Source: Peptococcaceae bacterium UBA5356 | GTDB taxonomy: Bacteria > Bacillota > Peptococcia > DRI-13 > DTU073 | Assembly (NCBI GenBank): GCA_002407935.1 | Contig: DHPU01000052.1 | Location: forward strand, 13,909-25,741 | Direction: 5' to 3' | Length of the DNA stretch: 11,833 nucleotides | Part shown: positions 5,811-11,833 of the stretch, piece after piece | Position numbering within the stretch: position 1 is the first letter of the stretch | Layout of the letters: each line of letters opens with the position of its first letter | Made by a program: the position numbers and the translations under genes | Notes under the pieces: generated by a model | What the model was told of the DNA's origin: nothing | The model's database searches: none | Seen by the model: only the letters and a program-made list of their open reading frames with translations

Positions 5811-6401
5811 ATGAAGAAAAAGTGGCTATTCCTCTCCGTATTGTGTTGGTCCGTATTGTGCTGGTTTGTAATAAGCTTTCCGCTTTGGGCGGAGGAAGAA
5901 TTAATGACCAAATTGTTTTTTGATAATTGGCTGCAAAAGACGACACAACCACTTGAACAAAGTATAACCCAGCTGCAGGCACAATATGCAGGTTTAACAA
6001 AAGAAATTGCCCAATTAAGGGACGCCTTAACAACAGAAATAAAGGTCGTGATCGGGCAAAAGACGGCGTACCTTGACGGACGCACCGTCAGTCTTGATGT
6101 GGCCCCGCTGATTACCAACGACAGAACCATGGTCCCCGTTCGTTTTATCGGGGAGGCTTTTGGTGCCAGTTTTGCCTGGGATGAAGCGACCCGCAAGGTA
6201 ACCTATCTTTCCGGAGAAGGCAAAATTGAGTTGTACATAGGGCAAAAAGCAGCATATATTAATGGTAAGAAAATTACCCTGGATACGGCGCCTTTGATTG
6301 TAAGCGGCCGCACCATGGTGCCGTTGCGCTTTATCAGCGAACAGCTTCATGCCCTGGTGGAATGGGATGGTCAGACTCGGACCGTGATGATTCATGGTTA
6401 A
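5811..6401 (+). CDS. Secreted protein with two copper-amine-oxidase-N1 repeats
   Basis: This 196-residue exported protein opens the operon. The signal peptide is MKKKWLFLSVLCWSVLCWFV... with likely cleavage after LWA-27. A helical, Gln-rich spacer covers about 28-75. Two copies of the Cu_amine_oxidN1 (PF07833) repeat follow, about 78-133 and 138-194. Each has an IGQK.AY..G strand, a D.APLI segment and R-TMVP-RFI, and ends in a W[DE]-type strand (FAWDEATRKV, VEWDGQTRTV). Despite the family name these repeats are not catalytic; in Firmicutes they are common on secreted and cell-surface proteins. AAGAGGG lies 7 nt before the ATG. The stop overlaps an upstream possible start of the next gene (ATG 6394), indicating co-translation with the LCP genes. 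A role as a wall-bound accessory protein is an inference. Confidence 0.85.
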   Translation: MKKKWLFLSVLCWSVLCWFVISFPLWAEEELMTKLFFDNWLQKTTQPLEQSITQLQAQYAGLTKEIAQLRDALTTEIKVVIGQKTAYLDGRTVSLDVAPLITNDRTMVPVRFIGEAFGASFAWDEATRKVTYLSGEGKIELYIGQKAAYINGKKITLDTAPLIVSGRTMVPLRFISEQLHALVEWDGQTRTVMIHG

Positions 6402-6435
6402 GGAACAACAGCTTAGCAGAAGGAGAACAAAGAGA

Positions 6436-7341
6436 ATGAAGAAAAAGAAGTGGCCGGTAAACTTACTGCTTTTATTTGCTTTTTTAACGGCAGCATATTT
6501 TGCTTATGATTATTATTTCAGATTACCTTTCTCGGATGTGCCTGTCCCGCAGAAAGGCGAAACAGCAGAAAACCCCACTCCTCATGAGGAGGAGGATCCG
6601 GAAAGGGTCAACGGTTCCCGGGTGTTTAATATCTTGATTTTAGGATTAGACGGACGGGAAGGACTCAATGACCGTACCGATACGATTATTTTGGCTTCTT
6701 TGGACGAGGAAAAGGAGATTGCTCAGCTTTTGTCGATCCCCAGGGATACACGGGTGAAAGTCAAAGACGGCTGGGATAAGATTAATGCCGCTTATGCCTA
6801 TGGCGGACTAAAGCTGACGAAGCAAACGGTCACCGATTTTCTCGGGGTGAACATTGACAGATATGTTATAATTAATTTTAATGGTCTGATTAAAATGGTC
6901 GATGCCGTTGGCGGGATTGAGGTAAAAGTACCGGTGCGCATGGATAAGCCGCTGGAAGGAATTGATCTGCAACCGGGCTTGCAGCACCTTGACGGGAAAC
7001 AGGTTTTGGCCTATACACGATATCGCGATAAAAAAATTGGTGATATTGACCGGGCTCGCCGCCAGCAAGAGGTTTTACAGCTTTTGGCCCAAAAAGTGCT
7101 AAAAACATATAACCCGGCACGTCTTGCCGATTTACTGGAGATTGCCGGCAAAGAGATGAGGACAGATTTAACGACGAAAGAAATGGTCGCCCTGGTGCGT
7201 TTGGCTAAGCCGGTCCTAGACAATGGACTCGTCACCAAAGTACTGCCGGGGGAAGATAAAAAAATAGATAATCTGTGGTACTGGGAACCTGATTTATCCA
7301 AACTGGGTAACAGTACTTTATTGCCGCTCCCCCTCTCTTAA
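6436..7341 (+). CDS. LCP (LytR-CpsA-Psr) family wall-polymer ligase 1
   Basis: LCP proteins transfer lipid-linked anionic or secondary wall polymers onto peptidoglycan outside the membrane. This 301-residue protein has a basic start, one membrane helix (residues about 8-27), a Pro/Glu-rich linker to about 60, and the LCP domain from 65 (FNILILGLDGRE). Conserved residues are visible: RTDT (80-83), IPRDTRV (101-107), KIN (115-117), YGG (122-124), AYTRYRD (192-198) and DIDRARRQQ (203-211), which carry the Asp and Arg side chains that bind pyrophosphate and Mg. The frame is open up to ATG 6394, which overlaps the previous gene by 8 nt. I prefer ATG 6436 because AGAAGGAG (6418-6425) precedes it by 10 nt. 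A basic segment (RRRTKR) would be added by the longer form. Confidence 0.9.
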   Translation: MKKKKWPVNLLLLFAFLTAAYFAYDYYFRLPFSDVPVPQKGETAENPTPHEEEDPERVNGSRVFNILILGLDGREGLNDRTDTIILASLDEEKEIAQLLSIPRDTRVKVKDGWDKINAAYAYGGLKLTKQTVTDFLGVNIDRYVIINFNGLIKMVDAVGGIEVKVPVRMDKPLEGIDLQPGLQHLDGKQVLAYTRYRDKKIGDIDRARRQQEVLQLLAQKVLKTYNPARLADLLEIAGKEMRTDLTTKEMVALVRLAKPVLDNGLVTKVLPGEDKKIDNLWYWEPDLSKLGNSTLLPLPLS

Positions 7342-7375
7342 GGCAGAGCGTAATTCCTAAATTTGGAGGATAAAA

Positions 7376-8311
7376 ATGGCTTCCCAAGATAAAGAAATAA
7401 AAATACCGCCTTTAAAGCGTAAAAGAAAAAGAATACTTACCACCTCAGGCAAGATTGCCCTGGCTGCTTTCTTCCTGCTGTGTTTTTTCTTCGGTTTTTG
7501 GCTGGCGGGAGTATTCTATGATCCGATTTTTCCGGAGGACAAAAAAGAAAATCCCGAGACCGTCTATAAATCCCGTGATATTTTGAATATCCTGATTATG
7601 GGGGTCGATCAGCGGGAAAATGAGCCGTCCCGTACAGACACCCTGATTTTGGCCGCGTTGGATTTGAGCGAAAAGAAGGTGCATCTGCTTTCTTTACCCC
7701 GCGATACCCGAGTGGAAATACCGGGTAAAGGGGTCAAAAGAAAGATTAATTATTCCCATGCCGTGGGAGGAGTAGAATTAACGATTAAGACGGTCGAAAA
7801 ATTTCTCAAGGTTCCCGTCCATTATTATGTAGAAACAAATTTCGAGGGTTTCAGTAAAGCCATCGATATTTTAGACGGGATTACTTTAAATGTAGAGGAA
7901 GAAATGTATTTTCCGGAGGAAGGCATTGATCTGGATCCCGGTTTGCAAAAGCTTAACGGACATGACGCTTTGTCCTATGTACGGTGGCGCGGGGATGGCC
8001 GGGGCGATATCGGCCGGATCGAACGGCAGCAGAAATTCTTTCAGGCACTGAGCAATCAGGCCGTGCAATTCTCCACCGTTTGGAAGATTCCCCAGCTGAT
8101 GGAGGAATTACAGAAACAAATCAAGACGGATATGGACTTATCCCGAATGTTGATAATCGCTAATAAATTCCGGGAGCTCGATCAAGTGGAGATTAAAACT
8201 TATTTGGCGCCCGGGGAACCGGATGAAGTAAATTTCGGCGGCAGCTACTGGATTGTCAATGAAGGGGAACTGGAGAAAATTCTGGAAGAGATTTACGGTA
8301 AGAAAAAATAA
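7376..8311 (+). CDS. LCP (LytR-CpsA-Psr) family wall-polymer ligase 2
   Basis: This second LCP ligase has 311 residues and starts 34 nt after the first, with GGAGG (7365-7369) 6 nt before ATG. A strongly basic cytosolic tail (KRKRKR near 14-19) precedes one membrane helix at about 26-48. The LCP domain starts near 69 (ILNILIMGVDQRE). Key motifs are RTDT (86-89), LPRDTRV (107-113), KINY (123-126), AVGG (129-132), YVRWRGD (201-207) and RIERQQ (214-219). Its layout matches the first LCP protein throughout, but the sequences differ in detail, so this is an old tandem duplication rather than a recent one. The two copies may act on different polymers or on different acceptor sites. Confidence 0.9.
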   Translation: MASQDKEIKIPPLKRKRKRILTTSGKIALAAFFLLCFFFGFWLAGVFYDPIFPEDKKENPETVYKSRDILNILIMGVDQRENEPSRTDTLILAALDLSEKKVHLLSLPRDTRVEIPGKGVKRKINYSHAVGGVELTIKTVEKFLKVPVHYYVETNFEGFSKAIDILDGITLNVEEEMYFPEEGIDLDPGLQKLNGHDALSYVRWRGDGRGDIGRIERQQKFFQALSNQAVQFSTVWKIPQLMEELQKQIKTDMDLSRMLIIANKFRELDQVEIKTYLAPGEPDEVNFGGSYWIVNEGELEKILEEIYGKKK

Positions 8312-8360
8312 TAAGCCTAAACACAAAAATACGGGAACAAAGCAAAGGGGAAATACGTCT

Positions 8361-9113
8361 ATGAAGATTGAAACAGCTTCCATCCTTGGCATACCTGTTG
8401 CCCGTCTAACCATGGATCAGGTTCTGGCTTGGGTGGAAAAAAGAATTACCGAGGGTACCTCTTCCCATTTGGTAACAGCCAATGCGGAAATAATTTACCG
8501 GGCATACCGGGATCCATCCTTAGCTGATCTTCTGCGGCAGGCGGATCTGATTACCGCCGACGGGGCCGGGGTAGTGTGGGCGGCTGGTCAACTAAAACAG
8601 CCCGTTCCCCAACGGGTAACCGGCATAGACCTTGTTCAGCACCTCTTTACCTTGGCAGAGCGTCAAGGCTGGGACATCTATTTTTTGGGGGCGAAGCCGG
8701 AAACGGTGCAAAAGGCCGTACTTAATACCTTAAGTCAACACAGTAGCTTGAAAATCTGCGGTTATCAGCATGGTTATTTTTCCAAGCAGGAAAATGAACA
8801 AGTTATGTCGAATATAGACAAGGTCAAACCGCATATACTTTTAGTAGCCCTGGGAGCACCCAAGCAGGAGTATTTTATTCGGGAATTGCTTACCCGCATG
8901 GAGATTCCGCTCGCAATCGGCGTAGGCGGATCCTTTGATGTGCTGGCCGGGACGGTTCAACGGGCTCCACGCTGGATTCAGGAACACGGACTCGAATGGC
9001 TGTACCGCCTGTTTAAGGAACCACGGCGCTTAGGACGCATGATGGCACTGCCCAAATTTATTTTGGCAGTAATCAGACAAAAAATCTTTGCGAATTCTGT
9101 GGACAAAACATAA
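8361..9113 (+). CDS. tagA: TagA/WecG/CpsF-family (GT26) glycosyltransferase
   Basis: GT26 enzymes of this family add N-acetylmannosaminyl (or related) sugar to undecaprenyl-PP-GlcNAc on the inner membrane face, the committing step of wall teichoic acid or secondary wall-polymer linkage. The 250-residue protein has HLVTANAEIIYRA (T39), ADLITADGAGVVWA (D67), RVTGIDL, FLGAKPE, PHILLVALGAPKQEYFI and GVGGSFDVLAG. T39 and D67 align with the Thr and Asp reported as important in Thermoanaerobacter italicus TagA. The C-terminal arm (RAPRWIQEHGLEWLYRLFKE, then PRRLGRM) is the family's membrane-association/active-site cap and is complete. The open frame reaches back to 8253 inside the LCP gene. I start at ATG 8361, where AAAGGGGA (8345-8352) is well placed and the family N-terminus begins. 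Donor specificity is inferred from the family. Confidence 0.9.
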   Translation: MKIETASILGIPVARLTMDQVLAWVEKRITEGTSSHLVTANAEIIYRAYRDPSLADLLRQADLITADGAGVVWAAGQLKQPVPQRVTGIDLVQHLFTLAERQGWDIYFLGAKPETVQKAVLNTLSQHSSLKICGYQHGYFSKQENEQVMSNIDKVKPHILLVALGAPKQEYFIRELLTRMEIPLAIGVGGSFDVLAGTVQRAPRWIQEHGLEWLYRLFKEPRRLGRMMALPKFILAVIRQKIFANSVDKT

Positions 9114-9174
9114 AAATTGTTGTAATCTTATATTTGCTCAGCAGATTTGTGTAATTTGTGTAACAAAATTGTTA
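9113..9174 (+). repeat. Direct and inverted repeats upstream of the surface-protein promoter
   Basis: AAAATTGTT occurs at 9113-9121 and again at 9165-9173. ATTTGTGTA is repeated head to tail at 9145-9153 and 9154-9162. TAACAA/TTGTTA (9161-9174) is an inverted repeat with a 2-nt centre. They lie 45-105 nt upstream of the -35, a usual place for activator or repressor sites. No regulator is identified, and I see no terminator for the preceding operon here. Confidence 0.45.
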
Positions 9175-9217
9175 TCTGTCTACATAGCAGGGCTTTGACA
9201 ATAGTAAAATCTGGTTA

Positions 9218-9245
9218 TTGACTTGTAGGATTCCTGTGATATAAT
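9218..9245 (+). promoter_or_regulatory. Strong extended -10 promoter of the surface-protein gene
   Basis: TTGACT (9218-9223), a 16-nt spacer and TATAAT (9240-9245) preceded by TGA give a near-consensus sigma-A promoter with an extended -10. Transcription should start near 9252, leaving an untranslated leader of about 325 nt. This suits a highly expressed gene. Confidence 0.8.
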
Positions 9246-9251
9246 ATGTTG

Positions 9252-9577
9252 TAGTACTTGTCATGCTTATGTGTGGTGAGTTATTATCCCACTAGGGATA
9301 TTAACCAATATAGTTATCTAAAAGTAAATAACTTTTAGGGGTTTAGGTTAATTGCTGGACATTATTTGAAAGGGGGGATTCGGCCACTGAGAGCTGAGAG
9401 AAGAGGTACATAGGCAAGTACGAAGGTTCCAATGTGAGTATGCCTGGTAAATAATCGGCGCAAGCCACATCTGCCGGGAGGAACCACCCCCGAGGTATAC
9501 AAAGTATGCCCGGGACATGACTCTACCGTCAAAGACGGAGGGTTCAGAACCTTGAAAACTTTGAGGAGGGATATAGT
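9252..9577 (+). promoter_or_regulatory. Long structured 5' leader RNA, class unassigned
   Basis: About 325 nt between promoter and start codon are rich in potential hairpins. They are TATCCC/GGGATA (9285-9300, 4-nt loop) and CTAAAAGT/ACTTTTAG (9318-9338, 5-nt loop). AGGCA (from about 9412) can pair with TGCCT, and GGC-GCAA-GCC (9458-9467) has a GNRA loop. GGTTCC (9425-9430) can pair with GGAACC (9480-9485). Two neighbouring hairpins share a design: CCCG-a-GGTATAC/GTATGCC-CGGG (9489-9514) and CTCT-a-CCGTC/GACGG-AGGG (9521-9542). Each has an AAA loop and a bulged A. GGTTC (9541-9545) and GAACC (9547-9551) could compete with the long-range pair. The ribosome site GAGGAGGG (9563-9570) sits just after. 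I could not match it to TPP, cobalamin, c-di-GMP or c-di-AMP riboswitches. It may be a regulatory element or an mRNA-stabilising leader. Confidence 0.6.
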
Positions 9578-11833
9578 TTGAAATCCAAAAAATTATTTGC
9601 CATCTTAACGCTTGTAGCGTTCATGATGACACTCGTACCCGCAATGGCGTTTGGTGAAGATCCTGTTCCAGAAGCTGCCAATCGTTATGCATCAAGTGCT
9701 GTAGTAGATTCAACAACAGTTGATGCTACCGGTGAAGATTTTGCCGAGATTATTGTTTATCTGTTTGATGCTGGTAACAACAAGGCTGTTGACCAAAAGG
9801 TTTATATTGCCTCTAGCCGTGGCAATAGTGAAAAGTTCTATGAAGAAAACGAAACAGATTTGCTTACTGAAGTAAAAGTTGGTGAAGTAGGAACTAAGGT
9901 ATTCGAATCTGCCATGAGTTCTAGTGGTAAGGTAGAAATTAATGTGGCTTCCCTTATTGCCGGAACAGCTACATTCGCTATCGGTCTTGAAGCACCCACG
10001 ACTGCTGATGGCGAACTCTATAAGTACTTAATGGGAATAAGCACAGATACCATTACTGCTGATACAGTTAGGTTGGTTGCTTTTAAAGATGCAGACGGGG
10101 CTAAAGCTGGTACAAAAAAGGTTACTTTTGTAGCCAGTGGAGTAGATGAGATCATACAAGATGAAGTCAAAGATAAAAATGGAGATCCAAACGTTGATAA
10201 CATGCAATCTAACGGTTCCGACTACTATGAAATCGCTTTCCAAGTTCAGAACAAAGCCAATGCTGGTGTTAGTGGTGAAGATGTAAAATTCTCCGTGAAC
10301 AAATCGGGGGCTAGATTAAACAAAACCACAGCTACAACCGATGCTCAAGGTATCGTTAAAGTAAAGGTTTATTCTGACAAAGCTGATGAGTTCCTAGTTA
10401 AAGCTACTTGTGGTAAAGAATCTAAGGAAGTTAAAGTTACATTTGGTGCAGGTACTTCCTTCAATATTACACTGGTAGACGACAACAATCAAAAGATTGC
10501 TCTTGCTCAGAAAAACAAAGAATTTGAAGTGAAGATTGCTGACCTTCGGGACAATGAAACTATTTTTGAAAATGCTACTGAATTTAAAGCTGATATGGAA
10601 AATATCGAAGTTGTTACTGAACCTACCGGTTCTGATATTAAAGGTAAATGTAGTTACGATCTGAATGATGATGGTGATCCTGTAATTGAGATTACTGAAT
10701 TCAAAAAAGAGGGCGACTATGTAGTTCGTGCTGCTTTGAAAAATGGTAAATATGTTGATATTAAATTTACTGTAAAAGAACAAGGCGACATTGTTGCTCT
10801 TTCGCTGGAGTATGACGAAAAAAGTTTAATGCTTAATAGTGAAAGTAGTACTCCTACTGTAAAACAATTAGATGCTGATGGAATCAGCCTTGACGTTAGT
10901 ACCGGGCTTGAATTCTTCTCCAGTGATCTTGATAAAGCCACTGTTGATGTTGACGGTGTTGTAAAAGCTACTGATGAGTCCGATTATCTTGGTGATGTTA
11001 CGATTAGTGTTGTTGATACTAATGAGAAGAAGACGGCTTCTGCTGTAATCACTATCTGTGATTATGCGAGAGCGTTAGTCTTCGAAGCTCCTAAAGCTAC
11101 TGTGCCTGGTGAAACTGCCAAAGTAACAGTAAAGGCTGTTGATAAAAAGGGTAATGTTGTAGCTCTCGGTAGTGACGTCAAGAGTATTGAAACTGCTGCT
11201 TGGGTTATTTCCGCTCCTGCCGGATCCAGCAACTCGGCAGATTTTGACAGCGATTTTGAAAAAGATCTCAAACAAAAGGGTGCTGGTGTTTTGGAAGTTG
11301 ACTGCGATAAAGACGGAACTGTAAAAGTTCAAGTTAAAGCTGCGGTTAAGTATACGGGTGATACTGGTAATTTTGCTTTAAGTGGTATTGTGGAAGTTCC
11401 TTTCAGCAAAAATGCTGCTCCTATCGATGCTGTTGGTGCGAATTCCTTAACTATGTTCATTGGCAACACTGCATATGTTCAGGATGGAGTTGCTAAGGTT
11501 ACTGATGTAGCTCCTTTCATTAAGGATAGCCGTACTTTTGTAGCTATTCGTCCGGTTGCTGATGCATTCGGTTGCGAAATCGGCTGGAACGAAGCTACTC
11601 AGACTGTTACCTTAACTCGTACAGATATTACTGTAACCATTGTTATCGGTTCCAAGGATATTACCGTAACAAGAAATGGTGTAGTTGAGACAGTAACTGC
11701 TGACGTTGCTGCTTTCATTCAGAATGGTCGTACCGTACTGCCTTTCCGGGCAATCGGAAATATCTTCGGTGCAACTGTAAATTATGATGCAACTACCCAG
11801 TCTGTAAGCTACGCACAACAAGCACAAAAATAA
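9578..11833 (+). CDS. Large secreted Ig-like surface protein, probable S-layer protein
   Basis: This 751-residue protein starts at TTG, fixed by GAGGAGGG 7 nt upstream and by a complete signal peptide (MKSKKLFAILTLVAFMMTLV, cleavage after AMA-24). The first Ig-like region, about 36-150, resembles Big_1/invasin-type folds (SSAVVDSTTVDATGEDFAEI). A second at about 218-292 has the same style (VQNKANAGVSGEDVKFSV, then TTDAQGIVKVKVYSD). A Big_2-like unit lies at about 405-495 and another beta-rich unit at about 500-615. Residues 622-747 are two Cu_amine_oxidN1 repeats ending in IGWNEATQTVTL and VNYDATTQSVSY, related to those in the protein at 5811. The sequence is acidic and Lys/Asp/Thr-rich with few aromatic residues, and has no SLH domain or LPXTG motif. 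A strong promoter and long leader suggest abundance. Five Cys residues are unusual for an S-layer protein. Wall attachment through the C-terminal repeats is inferred. The stop is the last codon of the window. Confidence 0.8.
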   Translation: MKSKKLFAILTLVAFMMTLVPAMAFGEDPVPEAANRYASSAVVDSTTVDATGEDFAEIIVYLFDAGNNKAVDQKVYIASSRGNSEKFYEENETDLLTEVKVGEVGTKVFESAMSSSGKVEINVASLIAGTATFAIGLEAPTTADGELYKYLMGISTDTITADTVRLVAFKDADGAKAGTKKVTFVASGVDEIIQDEVKDKNGDPNVDNMQSNGSDYYEIAFQVQNKANAGVSGEDVKFSVNKSGARLNKTTATTDAQGIVKVKVYSDKADEFLVKATCGKESKEVKVTFGAGTSFNITLVDDNNQKIALAQKNKEFEVKIADLRDNETIFENATEFKADMENIEVVTEPTGSDIKGKCSYDLNDDGDPVIEITEFKKEGDYVVRAALKNGKYVDIKFTVKEQGDIVALSLEYDEKSLMLNSESSTPTVKQLDADGISLDVSTGLEFFSSDLDKATVDVDGVVKATDESDYLGDVTISVVDTNEKKTASAVITICDYARALVFEAPKATVPGETAKVTVKAVDKKGNVVALGSDVKSIETAAWVISAPAGSSNSADFDSDFEKDLKQKGAGVLEVDCDKDGTVKVQVKAAVKYTGDTGNFALSGIVEVPFSKNAAPIDAVGANSLTMFIGNTAYVQDGVAKVTDVAPFIKDSRTFVAIRPVADAFGCEIGWNEATQTVTLTRTDITVTIVIGSKDITVTRNGVVETVTADVAAFIQNGRTVLPFRAIGNIFGATVNYDATTQSVSYAQQAQK

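Noticed and set aside
5696..6196. 166-residue minus-strand reading frame opposite the copper-amine-oxidase-N1 gene
   Set aside because: It is antisense to a gene with a clear signal peptide and domain. Its composition is that of a reverse shadow and it has no ribosome site or family motif.
9195..9211. Second promoter using TTGACA at 9195-9200
   Set aside because: No acceptable -10 lies 16-18 nt downstream (TTGACT occupies that place), and the TAAAAT nearby is too close.
9380..9485. Cobalamin, c-di-GMP-I or c-di-AMP riboswitch in the leader
   Set aside because: GCCACTG, CGCAAGCC and GGAGGAACC each recall fragments of one class, but the linked conserved blocks (a proper B12 box, the GCAAACC/GACGCAAAGC pair, or the GGGGTGAAT and CAGCTAACC blocks) are missing.
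9517..9555. 12-codon upstream reading frame (leader peptide) in the surface-protein leader
   Set aside because: It has no ribosome site, its sequence is occupied by a strong hairpin, and it has no run of regulatory codons.
10394..10783. 129-residue minus-strand reading frame inside the surface-protein gene
   Set aside because: It is Phe/Ile/Asn-rich, as expected from the reverse of Lys/Glu/Asp codons, and has no independent signals.
1..11833. CRISPR array, tRNA/rRNA genes, insertion sequences or prophage attachment sites
   Set aside because: No regularly spaced repeats, cloverleaf or CCA ends, transposase frames or flanking direct repeats were found. The repeats present are short and explained above.

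Overview
The window looks like a chromosomal segment of an endospore-forming clostridial Firmicute, with the Peptococcaceae type (Desulfotomaculum/Pelotomaculum/Desulfitobacterium relatives) as the best guess. The reasons are strong AGGAGG-type ribosome sites, a sigma-H-like promoter, LytR-CpsA-Psr (LCP) and TagA-type wall-polymer genes, and repeated copper-amine-oxidase-N1 surface domains. The genus is an inference; no rRNA or other taxonomic marker is present.

Region 1 (1-3662) is an export module: an HlyD-type membrane-fusion protein, an ABC-2 permease and a TolC/OEP-like secreted coiled-coil protein. The ABC ATPase that should power it is not in the window and probably lies upstream. The permease and TolC-like parts form one uninterrupted reading frame. 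The junction still carries a complete ribosome site, an ATG and a signal peptide, and a TAA in another frame abuts that ribosome site. One A missing from an A6 run at 2230-2235 would explain the fusion.

Region 2 (3663-5700) is conspicuously AT-rich accessory DNA. It holds a degenerate OEP-like tail, an OLD/RecF-like AAA ATPase with its own extended -10 promoter, a 25-codon overlapping reading frame that may be the stub of a lost partner gene, a bidirectional terminator, and a small convergent minus-strand gene of unknown function.

Region 3 (5700-9113) is a compact operon with a sigma-H-like promoter: a secreted protein with two copper-amine-oxidase-N1 repeats, two tandem LCP ligases, and a TagA/WecG/CpsF glycosyltransferase. 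Its logic is to build a ManNAc-containing secondary wall polymer and ligate it to peptidoglycan.

Region 4 (9114-11833) is a 464-nt gene-free leader followed by a large secreted Ig-like protein, probably an S-layer or other major surface protein. The leader has a near-consensus extended -10 promoter and an RNA segment of about 325 nt rich in hairpins. The surface protein ends in the same paired copper-amine-oxidase-N1 repeats as the first gene of region 3. Together, regions 3 and 4 suggest a surface-layer locus in which LCP and TagA make and attach the wall polymer and the repeats may hold proteins to it. The anchoring role is inference. The most novel-looking elements are the structured leader and the permease/TolC junction.
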